Shown in pieces: positions 24,669 through 33,780 of a stretch of 64,000 nucleotides of DNA. Source of the DNA: Paramicrobacterium humi. Its GTDB lineage: Bacteria; Actinomycetota; Actinomycetes; Actinomycetales; Microbacteriaceae. How positions within the stretch are numbered: the stretch's first letter is position 1; each line of letters opens with the position of its first letter. A model generated the notes under the pieces. The model had not been told where the DNA came from, searched no databases, and worked only from the letters and a program-made list of their open reading frames with translations. The DNA is taken from contig NZ_FNRY01000001.1 of the NCBI RefSeq assembly GCF_900105715.1, positions 1,612,001 to 1,676,000 of the forward strand, written 5' to 3'. Both the position numbers and the translations under genes were made by a program.

Positions 24669-24979
24669 GCCGCGTGGACGAGGGAGGCCACGAGTTGACC
24701 TCCGGTGTGTGGCGGGTGCGTACGCGTTCCGGAGCACGTTACCTGCTCGATCTCGATCGTCACGTTCTGGTTCGTGAGCGGGGTCTGACGAGTTTCTCGG
24801 CGCCGTTGCGGCGTGATGGCGACGAGGCGATTCTGCACGCTGTTGTGGGGTGTGAGGTGGGGAAGCGCATGCTTCTTTTGATCGACCTTTCGTGGCCGGG
24901 CGTGACGTGGACACGACGGTTGACCACTCCAGTGGTCAGTATTGAGCAGATCGGCGATGGCGATGATCTTGAGGCGTGA
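24665..24979 (+). CDS. Module gene C: small beta-type protein (copy 1)
   Basis: A 104-aa protein. SGVWRVRTRSGARYLLDLDRHVLVRERGL is followed by LRRDGDEAILHAVVGCEVGKRMLLLIDLSWPG and ends VVSIEQIGDGDDLEA. It is more similar to its counterpart at 44068 than to B, so the B/C split predates the module duplication. GGAG lies about 9 bases before the ATG. The end overlaps the start of D by 17 bases, exactly as in copy 2. The function is unknown. Confidence 0.65.
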   Translation: MSRVDEGGHELTSGVWRVRTRSGARYLLDLDRHVLVRERGLTSFSAPLRRDGDEAILHAVVGCEVGKRMLLLIDLSWPGVTWTRRLTTPVVSIEQIGDGDDLEA

Positions 24980-25814
24980 ACTCCGACATGCGAACCGCGT
25001 TGGGCTCCTCGGTGACGTGCACGCAGACCTGAACCATGTGCTTGCCGCGACAGGGATGCTGAACCACAAGGGCATCAAACTTGTCGTTCAGTTAGGCGAC
25101 TTTGGCTTCGTGTGGAACGGCCCCGGGCGCGAGGCCACGCTTGACCGCCTGGACCAGTTCCTTCACAGCCGAGCCCAAACGCTCCTCTTTCTCGATGGAA
25201 ATCACGAAGATTTCGACCTGCTCGAGTCCTTCCCGATCTCATCCGATGGCGTGCGTTGGATCCGCGACTACATTGGGCATCTTCCGCGTGGCTACCGGAC
25301 ACGCCTTATCAGTGGGCATTCTTTGGCGGTGCTCGGTGGGGCGAACAGTATTGATGTCGGCTACCGGCAGCGAGGGTCCAGCTGGTGGGAGCAAGAACAG
25401 ATAACCGACGAAGACGACCTGGCACGGCTCGGCACCCAGCACGCAGATGTCTTACTCAGTCACGACGCTCCGTTGCATGTTCCCGCTCTCGACGCGACCT
25501 TGCGAAGTGCCGACAAGTATTGGCCGCCTCGCTCGCTCGCGTATGCGCGCGCTGGGCGGCGGATGTTTCACAAGGGGTTTCTGCAGGTTCGGCCTCAGCT
25601 CTCAATCGGCGGGCACTATCACCAATTCATCGACGCCACCGTCGACTACGAGTTGCCAGACGGGGCCTTCACGAGCCGCGTCATCGTGCTCGACGAAGGA
25701 GGCACGTTCCGCGGCAACTGCGCCATCCTCACACTCCCCACCCTCGACATCGAGGTCTTCGACGTCGAGGGCCGCCCGTACCCGGAAAGGGACGATGATG
25801 ACGAGCAAGAATGA
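24963..25814 (+). CDS. Module gene D: calcineurin-like metallophosphoesterase (copy 1)
   Basis: A 283-aa enzyme with the full metal-binding set: GDVH (17-20), GDFG (45-48), GNHE (79-82), LLSHDAP (about 167) and GGHYHQF (about 221). All expected ligands of the two-metal site are present, so it should be active. The substrate may be a phosphodiester, nucleotide or phosphoprotein; the module context, with an HA-domain protein, makes a nucleic acid or nucleotide attractive, but this is inference. ATG 24963 is chosen because it matches the only ATG in the same place in copy 2. Confidence 0.82.
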   Translation: MILRRELRHANRVGLLGDVHADLNHVLAATGMLNHKGIKLVVQLGDFGFVWNGPGREATLDRLDQFLHSRAQTLLFLDGNHEDFDLLESFPISSDGVRWIRDYIGHLPRGYRTRLISGHSLAVLGGANSIDVGYRQRGSSWWEQEQITDEDDLARLGTQHADVLLSHDAPLHVPALDATLRSADKYWPPRSLAYARAGRRMFHKGFLQVRPQLSIGGHYHQFIDATVDYELPDGAFTSRVIVLDEGGTFRGNCAILTLPTLDIEVFDVEGRPYPERDDDDEQE

Positions 25815-26346
25815 CGCCGACGAGACGAATGGGCAGTCGACAAGTGACGAGGCACAAGAGAAGAGAGACACGGAGAAGGGAGCTGCCTCGAAGCGGCGTC
25901 AGCGTGCGAAGGTTGAGGAACACGGGATGCCGGAGGCGAAGTATCTCGACGAGCTCTTCCAGGAATTCGTGGTCCTAGCACGGCCGCTCGCGATCTTCTC
26001 GAGACCTAGTGGCGAGATGGACGTGGTCAACTCCGTCGAGGGAATGATCGCTCTCACCGCCCATACCGGGAGCCACCCCGAGCAGTCACCGCTGACATTC
26101 CGGGTCCCCAGCGAGGTCGAGCGCTACGCGCGACTTAGCATCATCGAGAGGCAGTACAGAGTGGAGCTCGGGACGCACCTTGAGCATCACACCGCGACGA
26201 AGGTGAAGCAAAGTAGAGGGAAGGGTGACAGCGCTGATCGTGTTCCGCTTCAAGGCGTCGATGCCGCTACGGTAATGTTCCACTGGCTCAACCGGGGCCG
26301 GCTGCCGAAATGGGTGCGACTTGACTCGTTAGAGCGAACGGTATGA
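25795..26346 (+). CDS. Module gene E: unknown protein (copy 1)
   Basis: A 183-aa protein. The first 40 residues are charged and probably disordered (DADETNGQSTSDEAQEK). The conserved core, shared with copy 2, runs from GMPEAKYLDELFQEFVVLARPLAIFSRPSGEM through VERYARLSIIERQYRVELGTHLEHH to GVDAATVMFHWLNRGRLPKWVRLDSL. No known family is recognised and there is no membrane segment. It overlaps D by 20 bases and F by 4. Confidence 0.6.
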   Translation: MMTSKNDADETNGQSTSDEAQEKRDTEKGAASKRRQRAKVEEHGMPEAKYLDELFQEFVVLARPLAIFSRPSGEMDVVNSVEGMIALTAHTGSHPEQSPLTFRVPSEVERYARLSIIERQYRVELGTHLEHHTATKVKQSRGKGDSADRVPLQGVDAATVMFHWLNRGRLPKWVRLDSLERTV

Positions 26347-26597
26347 GCGAGGCGACCGGCGAAGATTCCACCAGGGACAGCGTCACCGAGCTGACACTCC
26401 AGGATCACGGAGTCTGGCGTGTCTGGACCCAAGGCAGCTCACACATTCTCGATCTCGAGAAGCAGACCGTCACACGTGTTTCAGGGGAAGGGCGCCCGAC
26501 GAGCATCAATGACGCCACGCGGCCCCTTCGAACCCTTGAGGCATGTCGCGTGGGTGCACCGGGGGGCCTGTTGTTGGCGATGAGAACGAGTAAACTG
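26343..26597 (+). pseudogene. Module gene F, 3'-truncated (copy 1)
   Basis: The first about 75 codons match gene F' at 45758 (GVWRVWTQGSSHILDLEKQTVTRV, INDATRPLRTLEACRVG). After about base 26565 the similarity stops and the frame runs on to 26780, antisense across the end of the lacI-type gene. The true 3' end has therefore been replaced, and the breakpoint lies at or just before the lacI stop codon (26598). The fused product may still be made. Confidence 0.65.
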
Positions 26598-27653
26598 CTA
26601 CCCGTCCGCTGGCCGAATTTCCCCAGAGCCCCTTTGAATCAGGTCCACCGGCAGCAGAATTTGCCGTGCTGGCGAGCTGTCACCCTCGATGCGGGAGAAG
26701 ATCCGCTCAGCCACAGTGACGCCAATCGCTTTTGGGTTTTGCGCTATCACAGTGATGCCTGGCTCGAGCAGGTCGTATAACTCGCTGTCGTCAAAGCCGA
26801 CTAGGGCCACTTGGTGTTGAAGTCCGAGATGTCGCAGACCGCGGATTACTCCTCGGGTCACCAATATTTGCCCAGCGAAAATCGCGGTGGGGGGATTCTC
26901 TCCTTGCATCACCGCGATCACGTTGCGGTATGCCTTCTCCTCGTCGAGATCTTCAACGATTGTCACTTCGCTGATGTCGATTCCGGCCCTGACAGTCTCG
27001 TCAAGAAAGCCTCGTCGCCGTTCGCTGATCGTGAATAGCGAGTGGTCCGCACCGAAGTATGCGAGCTTGCGGTGGCCTTGCTCTATAAGGTGGCGTGTTC
27101 CGAGTGCGGCTCCCGCGCGGACATCGCTGAGTACGGCGTCGGAGTCAACACCAAGAGGCATGCCGTCGACTATTACAATCGACATGCCGCGCTGTTGCTC
27201 CTGCGCAAGCTCGCTGTGGCTGCGTGTTGGGGTAGCGATTACGAGCCCGTCAAGCCGTCTGCTGATCAATGCGTTCAATAGCCTGCGCTCGTGCTCCGCG
27301 TTGCCGTCCAAATTGGAGGTAAGTACTAGTGTGTCGTGCTCTGTTGCTGTCTGCTCGACCGCCCACCGAACCTCCGACCAGAACGGGTTCGGGTTCGCAG
27401 CCATCATCATGCCAATCATCCTGGTGCGCTTTTCCCGGCGTCGCAGGCTGGCTGCTTGAAAATCCGGTCTGTATCCAAGCGCGCTGATTGCGCTCCAGAC
27501 GCGTTGTGCCGTCTCCGGAGTTACGTGAGGTTCCTCGTTGATCACCCGTGAAACCGTCTTTATCCCGACGCCGGCGAGTTGGGCAACGTCGCCCATATTT
27601 GGCCGTTTGGGTGGCTTTGGCGGCTCTCGTCGGGACGGTACCGATGTCGTCAT
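26598..27653 (-). CDS. LacI-family transcriptional regulator
   Basis: A 351-aa protein. The N-terminal HTH MGDVAQLAGVGIKTVSRVINEEPHVTPETAQRV (about 20-55) is followed by a periplasmic-binding-protein-like sensor domain (IGMMMAANPNPFWSEV, LVGFDDSELYDLLEPGITVIAQNP). It is divergent from the ABC sugar genes at 27947 and should repress them and itself until a sugar binds. Two matching operators flank the spacer. GGAGGG lies before the ATG at base 27653. This gene begins the catabolic block inserted beside module copy 1. Confidence 0.9.
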   Translation of the reverse strand: MTTSVPSRREPPKPPKRPNMGDVAQLAGVGIKTVSRVINEEPHVTPETAQRVWSAISALGYRPDFQAASLRRREKRTRMIGMMMAANPNPFWSEVRWAVEQTATEHDTLVLTSNLDGNAEHERRLLNALISRRLDGLVIATPTRSHSELAQEQQRGMSIVIVDGMPLGVDSDAVLSDVRAGAALGTRHLIEQGHRKLAYFGADHSLFTISERRRGFLDETVRAGIDISEVTIVEDLDEEKAYRNVIAVMQGENPPTAIFAGQILVTRGVIRGLRHLGLQHQVALVGFDDSELYDLLEPGITVIAQNPKAIGVTVAERIFSRIEGDSSPARQILLPVDLIQRGSGEIRPADG

Positions 27654-27707
27654 GAACCCTCCATCCTGAACGGCCCTTCGCCGGTTAGCACAGCCTAACG
27701 CATCGTG

Positions 27708-27722
27708 TGACATGGATATCAA
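27708..27722. promoter_or_regulatory. LacI-type operator O2, near the regulator gene
   Basis: TGACATGGATATCAA matches the reverse of the operator at 27875-27890 at 12 of 15 positions. It lies 55 bases upstream of the regulator's start codon, suitable for autoregulation. Confidence 0.55.
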
Positions 27723-27874
27723 CGAGCCCCGCGTAGTCTGGAAGTAGAGTGCTCTCTGCGCGGACGCCTCAAAATGGGACGTGCCTCGAATGCCGCGAGA
27801 ACTGGCTCTCGGGCTGCGCCGTGAGGCGACACTTGAGTAATCGCGGTCGCACGCCGACACGCGCCAGAAGGTAG

Positions 27875-27890
27875 TTGACAACGATGTCAA
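27875..27890. promoter_or_regulatory. LacI-type operator O1, sugar operon
   Basis: TTGACAACGATGTCAA has perfect 6-bp arms (TTGACA/TGTCAA), a form common for actinobacterial LacI operators. The left arm may double as a -35 element. It lies 57 bases before the binding-protein gene. Confidence 0.7.
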
Positions 27891-27946
27891 AATTCCGTCA
27901 CACTGTGGGTACGTCGAAGGTGACAAGACACAGGAGAAGACACATT

Positions 27947-29248
27947 ATGAGTACATCGCTTACTCTCAACCGTCGAACGCTGCTGATGCTCGGTGCGGGG
28001 GCCGGCGTTATGGCCCTCGTCGGATGTAGCGGCGGTGCCCAAGGGGGCGCTGGCGCTGGCAAGGTCGAATGGATCGAATCGCGGAGCGGGAGCGAGCCGA
28101 CCGTGAAGGCTCTCAAAGCGGTGGTGAAGAAGTATCAGGAGACGCACCCTGATTTCCGCCTCGCAATCAACCCGATGCCGGATCGGCCAGCATTTGACCA
28201 GAAGATTCGACTTCTCGCGTCAAGCAACGCGCTACCAGCAATGTTCGATGCAGATCCGGAGCCGTTTTTCGGGAAGATCGCGAAAAGCGGAGCGGTGGCA
28301 GACATCGGCGCGCTCTATAAAGAGTTCGGTATCACGGACAAGTTCTTCCCAATCTCGTTGAAGTACCCGAAATGGGATGACGGATCACTCGACTTGATCA
28401 CACTCAACGCCAATATTGAGTACTTCTGGTACAACCGGGAACTCTTCGACAAAGCCGGCGTTACCGTGCCGTCGACACTGGAGGAGTTCACGGAAGTGTG
28501 CTCCCGTCTGCATGAAGCCGGAATTACCCCGATCGCGATCAACGGCAAAGACGGCTGGCCGTACTACCGATACCTCGCAATGGTTCCATTCCGCCGCGTG
28601 GGGAACGACTTCATTAATGGTCTGAAGGACGGCGACGAGTCGATGGGAAGTGAGATCGGTCTCGAGGCAATTCGCTTCTTGCAGAAACTCGCGCCGTTCT
28701 TTCAAGACGGATTCAGCAACACGGCGTACACGGACGCTTCGGATCTGTTCACCACCAAGAAGGCCGCCATGTTCTACTCGAGCACATACGGACTGCCGAA
28801 CTTCCTCAACTCGTCAGGCGACCTCGACGACGCCTACGGCTACTTCCCCATCCCGCCGACAGGTGGTGCGGACGCCATGCCGACATCAGATGGATTTGCA
28901 AACTCAGGAGTGGGCACCGCAGTGCGCGCCGACGCGCTTACCGATGAGCTGAAGGACTTCCTGCAGTTCTTCTTCGACAACTACGGCCAAATCGCATTTG
29001 AGCAGTTCCGTGTGATCCCGTCGTTGAGGCCCACTTTGAATGACTCAACTCCGGATATCTACCGCAAGGTCATTGAAGACATCGGCAACGTCAAGACTTA
29101 CGCGAAGGTCTGGGACGTTGAACTGGACCCGAGCGTCAACACGGTACTTGGCCGCGAGAGCGCCAACCTCCTAACCGGTCAAACAACGCCTGAGAAGTTC
29201 GCAGCCCGAGTCGACGCCGCAATCAAGGAAGCGGTGGCCTCCCGGTGA
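27947..29248 (+). CDS. ABC sugar transporter substrate-binding lipoprotein
   Basis: A 433-aa family 1 extracellular solute-binding protein. The N-terminus STSLTLNRRTLLMLGAG has twin arginines, and LVGC gives a lipobox with the lipidated cysteine at residue 27. The mature part has the expected WYNRELFDKAGVTVPSTLEEF and FFVDNYGQ-like segments. It delivers a carbohydrate to the two permeases that follow. ATG 27947 is preferred over upstream starts because AGGAGA lies before it. No ATPase gene is in the cluster, so a shared MsiK-type ATPase elsewhere is likely. Confidence 0.9.
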   Translation: MSTSLTLNRRTLLMLGAGAGVMALVGCSGGAQGGAGAGKVEWIESRSGSEPTVKALKAVVKKYQETHPDFRLAINPMPDRPAFDQKIRLLASSNALPAMFDADPEPFFGKIAKSGAVADIGALYKEFGITDKFFPISLKYPKWDDGSLDLITLNANIEYFWYNRELFDKAGVTVPSTLEEFTEVCSRLHEAGITPIAINGKDGWPYYRYLAMVPFRRVGNDFINGLKDGDESMGSEIGLEAIRFLQKLAPFFQDGFSNTAYTDASDLFTTKKAAMFYSSTYGLPNFLNSSGDLDDAYGYFPIPPTGGADAMPTSDGFANSGVGTAVRADALTDELKDFLQFFFDNYGQIAFEQFRVIPSLRPTLNDSTPDIYRKVIEDIGNVKTYAKVWDVELDPSVNTVLGRESANLLTGQTTPEKFAARVDAAIKEAVASR

Positions 29249-29293
29249 GGAACCGCCGAATCGTTTACAAATCGAGAGGCGGCCTGACCTGAA

Positions 29294-30193
29294 ATGACTC
29301 ATACGCAAGCGGGGAAACGTCACCGAGGCAAGCTGTCGGATTGGCTCTTCGCCTTACCTGCAGTACTCGTGTTCACCGCCATAGTCTTTGTTCCCGTCGT
29401 CTGGTCTATGTCACTCAGCGCGTTCAAATGGGGCGGCTACGGACCGATGCGGTTCGTGGGCTTTGAAAACTATGTGCGCCTACTCCACGACGAAGTAATG
29501 CGAACCGTTGTACTGAACAACCTCGTCTTCACTCTGGTCGGCTCGCTTGTTCAGATCAGCATCGGCATGATCATGGCGCTCCTACTACTCTCAATCCGCG
29601 CATTTCGAAACCTGGTTAAAGTCGCGTACTTCATTCCATGCGTGATCTCGTCAGTAGCCATTTCTTTGATATTCGTCCGACTCCTCTCGGCCGAACCCGA
29701 AGGAGTGGTGAATGCCGGACTGGGCGTGCTCGGATTGGACGGTCTTCGAGGTGCCTACCTTTCCGACCCAAACCTCGCCCTGATCATCGTGACCCTAGTC
29801 GATGCCTACAAATTCTGCGCGATCTACATGGTGATCTACTATTCCGCCTTCATGGCTGTAGATCAGGAGACGTTGGAGGCGGCCTCGCTCGACGGAGCGA
29901 ATTGGTGGCAGCAGTTCGTCTATGTGAAGTTCCCCCTCATCAAGGGGGTCGTAATCGCCACCGTCATCATGGTGGTCAGCGGAACCCTAAAAGGCTTCGA
30001 CGTCTCGTACATCATGACAAACGGTGGGCCAGGGGCATCAAGCGAGTTGGTCTCAACGTACTTGTACAAGACGGTCTTTACCTCCTTGGACTTCGGATAT
30101 GGCAGCACCATGGCAGTGTTTCTCGCTGCCGAGTGTCTGTTGATCGTCGTCGTCATCCGCTGGATCTTCCGCAAGCACGAGATGGAGGACTGA
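29294..30193 (+). CDS. ABC sugar permease, first subunit (MalF-like)
   Basis: A 299-aa protein with six predicted membrane helices. The cytoplasmic EAA loop reads EAASLDGANWWQQFVYVKFPLIKG (about residues 196-219), the site that contacts the ATPase. It is typical of the CUT1 sugar importers. It lies 45 bases after the binding protein and its stop overlaps the reading frame of the second permease. Confidence 0.9.
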   Translation: MTHTQAGKRHRGKLSDWLFALPAVLVFTAIVFVPVVWSMSLSAFKWGGYGPMRFVGFENYVRLLHDEVMRTVVLNNLVFTLVGSLVQISIGMIMALLLLSIRAFRNLVKVAYFIPCVISSVAISLIFVRLLSAEPEGVVNAGLGVLGLDGLRGAYLSDPNLALIIVTLVDAYKFCAIYMVIYYSAFMAVDQETLEAASLDGANWWQQFVYVKFPLIKGVVIATVIMVVSGTLKGFDVSYIMTNGGPGASSELVSTYLYKTVFTSLDFGYGSTMAVFLAAECLLIVVVIRWIFRKHEMED

Positions 30194-30195
30194 TC

Positions 30196-31035
30196 ATCAA
30201 ACGTCATCGTAACCCGGTTAGTCGGGGCCTGATCTACGTCGTCGTCGGCGCTTTTCTCCTGGTACAGGTTTATCCCATTGCGTGGGTGCTGATGTCCTCG
30301 TTCAAGACGCCTGAACAGCTCGCGGGAACACCCGCATATGCGCCGCCGACACAGTTCTACATCGGTAACTTCGTTCGCGCTTTTGAACAAGCGGACCTGC
30401 TCGCGTACCTGCTGAACAGCACGCTTGTGGCGCTTCTCACGATAGGCCTGACCATCGCCATCGGTGCGCCTGCAGCATACGCCATAGAGAAGCTGAGAAT
30501 TCGAGGTGGACGGCTCGTGCTGGGCTACCTTCTCCTAGGCATTACAGTCCCCGTGTTCGTGGCGCTCCTGCCGATGTTCCAAACGTTCAACGCCGTCGGC
30601 TTGCGGGATACATACTGGGCACTCGTCATCCCGCAAGTGGGTTTCAACCTTCCGCTCTGCGTGTACCTCTACTCGGGGTTTATGAGATACATCCCGGACT
30701 CGCTGATTGAAGCCGCGACGATTGAAGGTGCCGGGCGCTTTAGAGTGTTCATCTCCTTGGTGTTCCCCATGTCCCTGAACACCACAATCACGATCATCGC
30801 TTACAACTTTGTCTTCGTTTGGAACGAATTCGTATTCGCCAACACGTTCCTCAGTGAACCGCGGATGAAGACCTTACCGGTGGGCCTCAACGACTACGTC
30901 GGTGTGATGGGGCAAACCGACTTTGGCGCCACATACGCCGCAATCGTGGTCGCGATCGTCCCAACCCTCGTCCTTTACTTCTTCCTCAACCGCCGCGTCA
31001 TCGACGGTATGGCCGCAGGGGCCGTACGCGGATAA
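30196..31035 (+). CDS. ABC sugar permease, second subunit (MalG-like)
   Basis: About 279 aa with six membrane helices. The EAA loop is EAATIEGAGRFRVFISLVFPMS. No ATG, GTG or TTG exists between the upstream gene and the first membrane helix. GGAGG (30184-30188) is perfectly placed for an ATC at 30196, with ATC 30193 and CTG 30190 as other options. Either a rare initiation codon is used or the original ATG has mutated. The coordinates here assume ATC 30196. Everything downstream is intact. Confidence 0.8.
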   Translation: MKRHRNPVSRGLIYVVVGAFLLVQVYPIAWVLMSSFKTPEQLAGTPAYAPPTQFYIGNFVRAFEQADLLAYLLNSTLVALLTIGLTIAIGAPAAYAIEKLRIRGGRLVLGYLLLGITVPVFVALLPMFQTFNAVGLRDTYWALVIPQVGFNLPLCVYLYSGFMRYIPDSLIEAATIEGAGRFRVFISLVFPMSLNTTITIIAYNFVFVWNEFVFANTFLSEPRMKTLPVGLNDYVGVMGQTDFGATYAAIVVAIVPTLVLYFFLNRRVIDGMAAGAVRG

Positions 31036-31071
31036 CACAAACCGTCTTGCCAACCATCGAAAGGGTGCATT

Positions 31072-33213
31072 GTGAAAGTTGATTTGACATCAGGCTGGCA
31101 GGTCCTACAGGACGTCCACCACGCCGGAGAAGCGCTCGGACTACCTTCCGGCGACCTCGACCACACCGAGATCGGCCACCAATTATCAGAGTGGGAACCC
31201 ATCGACCGACTGCAGCATCTGCAAGTCCTTTTCTCCGCCGAACCATACTGGGGCAGGGAACTCAGATACTTTAACCAGGCACCATGGTGGTACAAGAACG
31301 AGTTCACTCTCGACGAAGAAGGAAGCCATCTCGAGCTCCGCTTTAGCCACGTCGACTACTACTGCGAAGTCTGGCTGAACGGTTCAAGACTGGGCAGCCA
31401 CGAGGGCTACGCGGTCCCTTTCAGTTTCGATGTGACAGATCTTGCACGTCGTAATGGCGAGAAGAACCTCCTCATCGTCAAGGTCTGGTCGCCGTGGGAC
31501 GACGACGTTCAGGACGCTCACCACGCGAAACGCGCCTTCAAAGTTATCCGCAACATGGTCAAAGGCACCTACGAACACGATGACGCCCTCATAGCCCGAG
31601 ATGTGAACCCCGTCGGAATCTACGGCGATGTCGAACTCATCGTGACAGACGCCGTACGCATTACCGAACAACCGTCAATCCACTACGAACTCGACGATGG
31701 CAAATCGTCAGCCGCCATCGCGATCTCCGCAAAAGTCGCCGGCTCAGGTGAGGCTAAGGTGACCGCAACGATCACCGACGTGACAACCGGATTCGTCGTC
31801 GCTAGGGTGACCCAGGAAGTGGAATTAAGCGCCGAGCCCACGAGCGTCAGGATCGAAGCGCGCGTCGAGGGCATCGTCCTCTGGAACACTTGGGACGTTG
31901 GAGAGCCAAGGCTCTACGACGTTGAGTTGCGAGCGGGAGAGGCAAATACCAACATCAAGTTCGGGTTCCGAACCGTCGAAATGGTGCGTAACGAATCACA
32001 GACCACACTGATCCTCAACGGCAAACGCCTCTACGTTCGCGGCACTTCATACTTCCCCGACGTCTATCTCTCCACGCTGACAAGCGAACGCTACCGGCGC
32101 GATCTCCACGCCATTCGTGAGGCCGGCTTCAACCTCATCCGGATTCACGTGCACATCCAACAACCGGAGTTCTACACCCTATGTGATGAACTCGGCCTCG
32201 CAGTGATGCAAGACTCCGATTACAACTGGACGCATCCTGAAGATGAGGAATGGGTGAAGCGACTGACAAGCATTTATGTCGATGCGATGCGGATGTTGGA
32301 TCACCACCCCTCGATCGTCACATGGATCGGGCTGAACGAACCCGGCTTCTTCGGCACTCTCGACCACAGCGGAGGCAAGGCCCTGACGGAATCGCCGGGA
32401 CCGCAGATGTACGAAGCAATTACAGCGGCTGACCCTACGCGCCCTGTAATCAGGGGCTCATTTTGCAACTTCGACCCTCTAAGCGGCGACACCCACAACT
32501 ACCGCGGATCACTCGAAGGCAACCACGAGGACTACGTGGAAATTGATGGAACGACAGAGAAGCTCAATACTGAGTTTGGATTCGACGCTCCCGGTTGTGA
32601 AGCAAATCTCCGCAGCGTGCCGCGGGTTTACAAGCGGCTCAAGTCGGCCCTTCCGCGGCTTGCCGCGATCCAGCACTATCAGGCGCGCTTGATCAAGTAC
32701 TACATCGAGCACTACCGGATGCAGCGGTGGAACCCGAATTCCGGCTACATCCAGTTCATGTTTATCGACCTCTCGCCACAGAGCTTCTACGGTGCATATG
32801 ACTGGTGGGGGCACCCGAAGCCGGTGGTTGATGAACTACTTATGAGCAACCAGCCCGTGACGGTACTTGTAGAGCAGACCGCGGAGGAAGCAACCGGTGT
32901 GCTACTGATAAACGACTCGCCCCGTTCCTTCGGCACAGTGGCAGTAACGGTGGCTGTCAGGGACGAAGGGCGAACCCTCCTTGAAAAGACGAGCGAGGTC
33001 GATCTCGGCGCACGCGAGCAGGTTCGCGTGCTCGACCTTGAACTGAACAAAGCAGATTCGGCCCGGATCGATGTCCGCTTGAGCGCAGTATCAGGGTCCG
33101 GAGAGGTAATCGCCAGAAACCAGTACGACGACATGTTCGGCCATCCCCGGCATGTAGAGGGGCACCCGCACCGCCTCAGCCATGATTTCGGGATGCGTTT
33201 GTACAACGCTTAG
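31072..33213 (+). CDS. Glycoside hydrolase family 2 enzyme
   Basis: A 713-aa cytoplasmic enzyme without a signal peptide. Order: jelly-roll sugar-binding domain (FSHVDYYCEVWLNGSRLG), immunoglobulin-like domain, then the TIM barrel from LNGKRLYVRGTSYFPDVYLS. The acid/base glutamate is E423 in WIGLNEP and the nucleophile E501 in LNTEFGFD. GH2 covers beta-galactosidases, beta-mannosidases and beta-glucuronidases; I cannot choose. It would hydrolyse the sugar imported by the preceding ABC system, 36 bases upstream. It is the last gene of the LacI-controlled operon. Confidence 0.87.
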   Translation: MKVDLTSGWQVLQDVHHAGEALGLPSGDLDHTEIGHQLSEWEPIDRLQHLQVLFSAEPYWGRELRYFNQAPWWYKNEFTLDEEGSHLELRFSHVDYYCEVWLNGSRLGSHEGYAVPFSFDVTDLARRNGEKNLLIVKVWSPWDDDVQDAHHAKRAFKVIRNMVKGTYEHDDALIARDVNPVGIYGDVELIVTDAVRITEQPSIHYELDDGKSSAAIAISAKVAGSGEAKVTATITDVTTGFVVARVTQEVELSAEPTSVRIEARVEGIVLWNTWDVGEPRLYDVELRAGEANTNIKFGFRTVEMVRNESQTTLILNGKRLYVRGTSYFPDVYLSTLTSERYRRDLHAIREAGFNLIRIHVHIQQPEFYTLCDELGLAVMQDSDYNWTHPEDEEWVKRLTSIYVDAMRMLDHHPSIVTWIGLNEPGFFGTLDHSGGKALTESPGPQMYEAITAADPTRPVIRGSFCNFDPLSGDTHNYRGSLEGNHEDYVEIDGTTEKLNTEFGFDAPGCEANLRSVPRVYKRLKSALPRLAAIQHYQARLIKYYIEHYRMQRWNPNSGYIQFMFIDLSPQSFYGAYDWWGHPKPVVDELLMSNQPVTVLVEQTAEEATGVLLINDSPRSFGTVAVTVAVRDEGRTLLEKTSEVDLGAREQVRVLDLELNKADSARIDVRLSAVSGSGEVIARNQYDDMFGHPRHVEGHPHRLSHDFGMRLYNA

Positions 33214-33254
33214 CCGTTCTAGGCAGGCGCCTCTCCGAGGGGCCGGAGTTTCGT

Positions 33255-33298
33255 CGCGCCAATGGGCTGTGCATGCGCTTGCACAGCCCATTGGCGCG
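33255..33298. terminator. Terminator of the sugar operon
   Basis: A perfect 19-bp inverted repeat (33255-33273 with 33280-33298) around the loop TGCGCT, starting 41 bases after the GH2 stop. There is no T-run. Such a long perfect stem would stop transcription from both sides. Confidence 0.8.
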
Positions 33299-33476
33299 AT
33301 ACTGATTCGGGAGACGGCGTGGTTCGGGCCGCTGAACTACGAGACCCAATTGGGAAGTCACGCGCGCTACTAAGGTGCAGATTTGCCGCTATTCGCTCCC
33401 GGCCGCTTACTCCCATCCATAGCAAAAAAGCGCGCAGTAAGTAAGGATGCCCCGAAGGTCGGGCGTGACCGTTACT

Positions 33477-33641
33477 TCAGCTCTCAAACGGGTCAGTCGT
33501 CCACCCGACGCCGTGGAGAGAACAGAGAAAGGCGACTTGGATCCGCCCCGCGCCGTCGAAGCTCTCCGGTACCATCGGAGCTCCGCACTCGGGGCAGCGA
33601 GCTGCCGGTGGCAGCCCGTCCTCATCTACCTCATCGTCCAT
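33477..33641 (-). CDS. Small zinc-ribbon-like protein
   Basis: A 54-aa protein from ATG at base 33641. An acidic start (MDDEVDEDGLPPAAR) is followed by CPECGAPM and, 24 residues later, CSLHGVGW, a C-x2-C...C-x2-H pattern that could hold zinc. The frame has a clean stop and sensible composition, although the ribosome site is weak. Similar tiny zinc-ribbon proteins are common in actinobacteria without known function. The remaining sequence between 33299 and 33780 shows no other gene. Confidence 0.55.
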   Translation of the reverse strand: MDDEVDEDGLPPAARCPECGAPMVPESFDGAGRIQVAFLCSLHGVGWTTDPFES

Positions 33642-33780
33642 GTGGTAAGCCTACGTCTGCGTTCGACATGCCGCTACGAGGCTCGTCATAACCGATTCCT
33701 CCTGCAAGGCGGATATTTCCTCTCCGCCTCTTCACGAGGTCACGTCGCCAAAGGGAGCCCGCGCAGAGGCGTCAAACCCG

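Larger units (their letters stand above)
23561..26597 (+). repeat. Module copy 1 (genes A, B, X, C, D, E, truncated F)
   Basis: Every gene from A to F has a counterpart in the same order at 43120-46102, with the same overlaps between C-D, D-E and E-F. Protein similarity is clear but far from identity, so the copies are old or were acquired separately. Copy 1 has an extra small gene between B and C and loses the end of F near 26566-26597. Confidence 0.9.
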
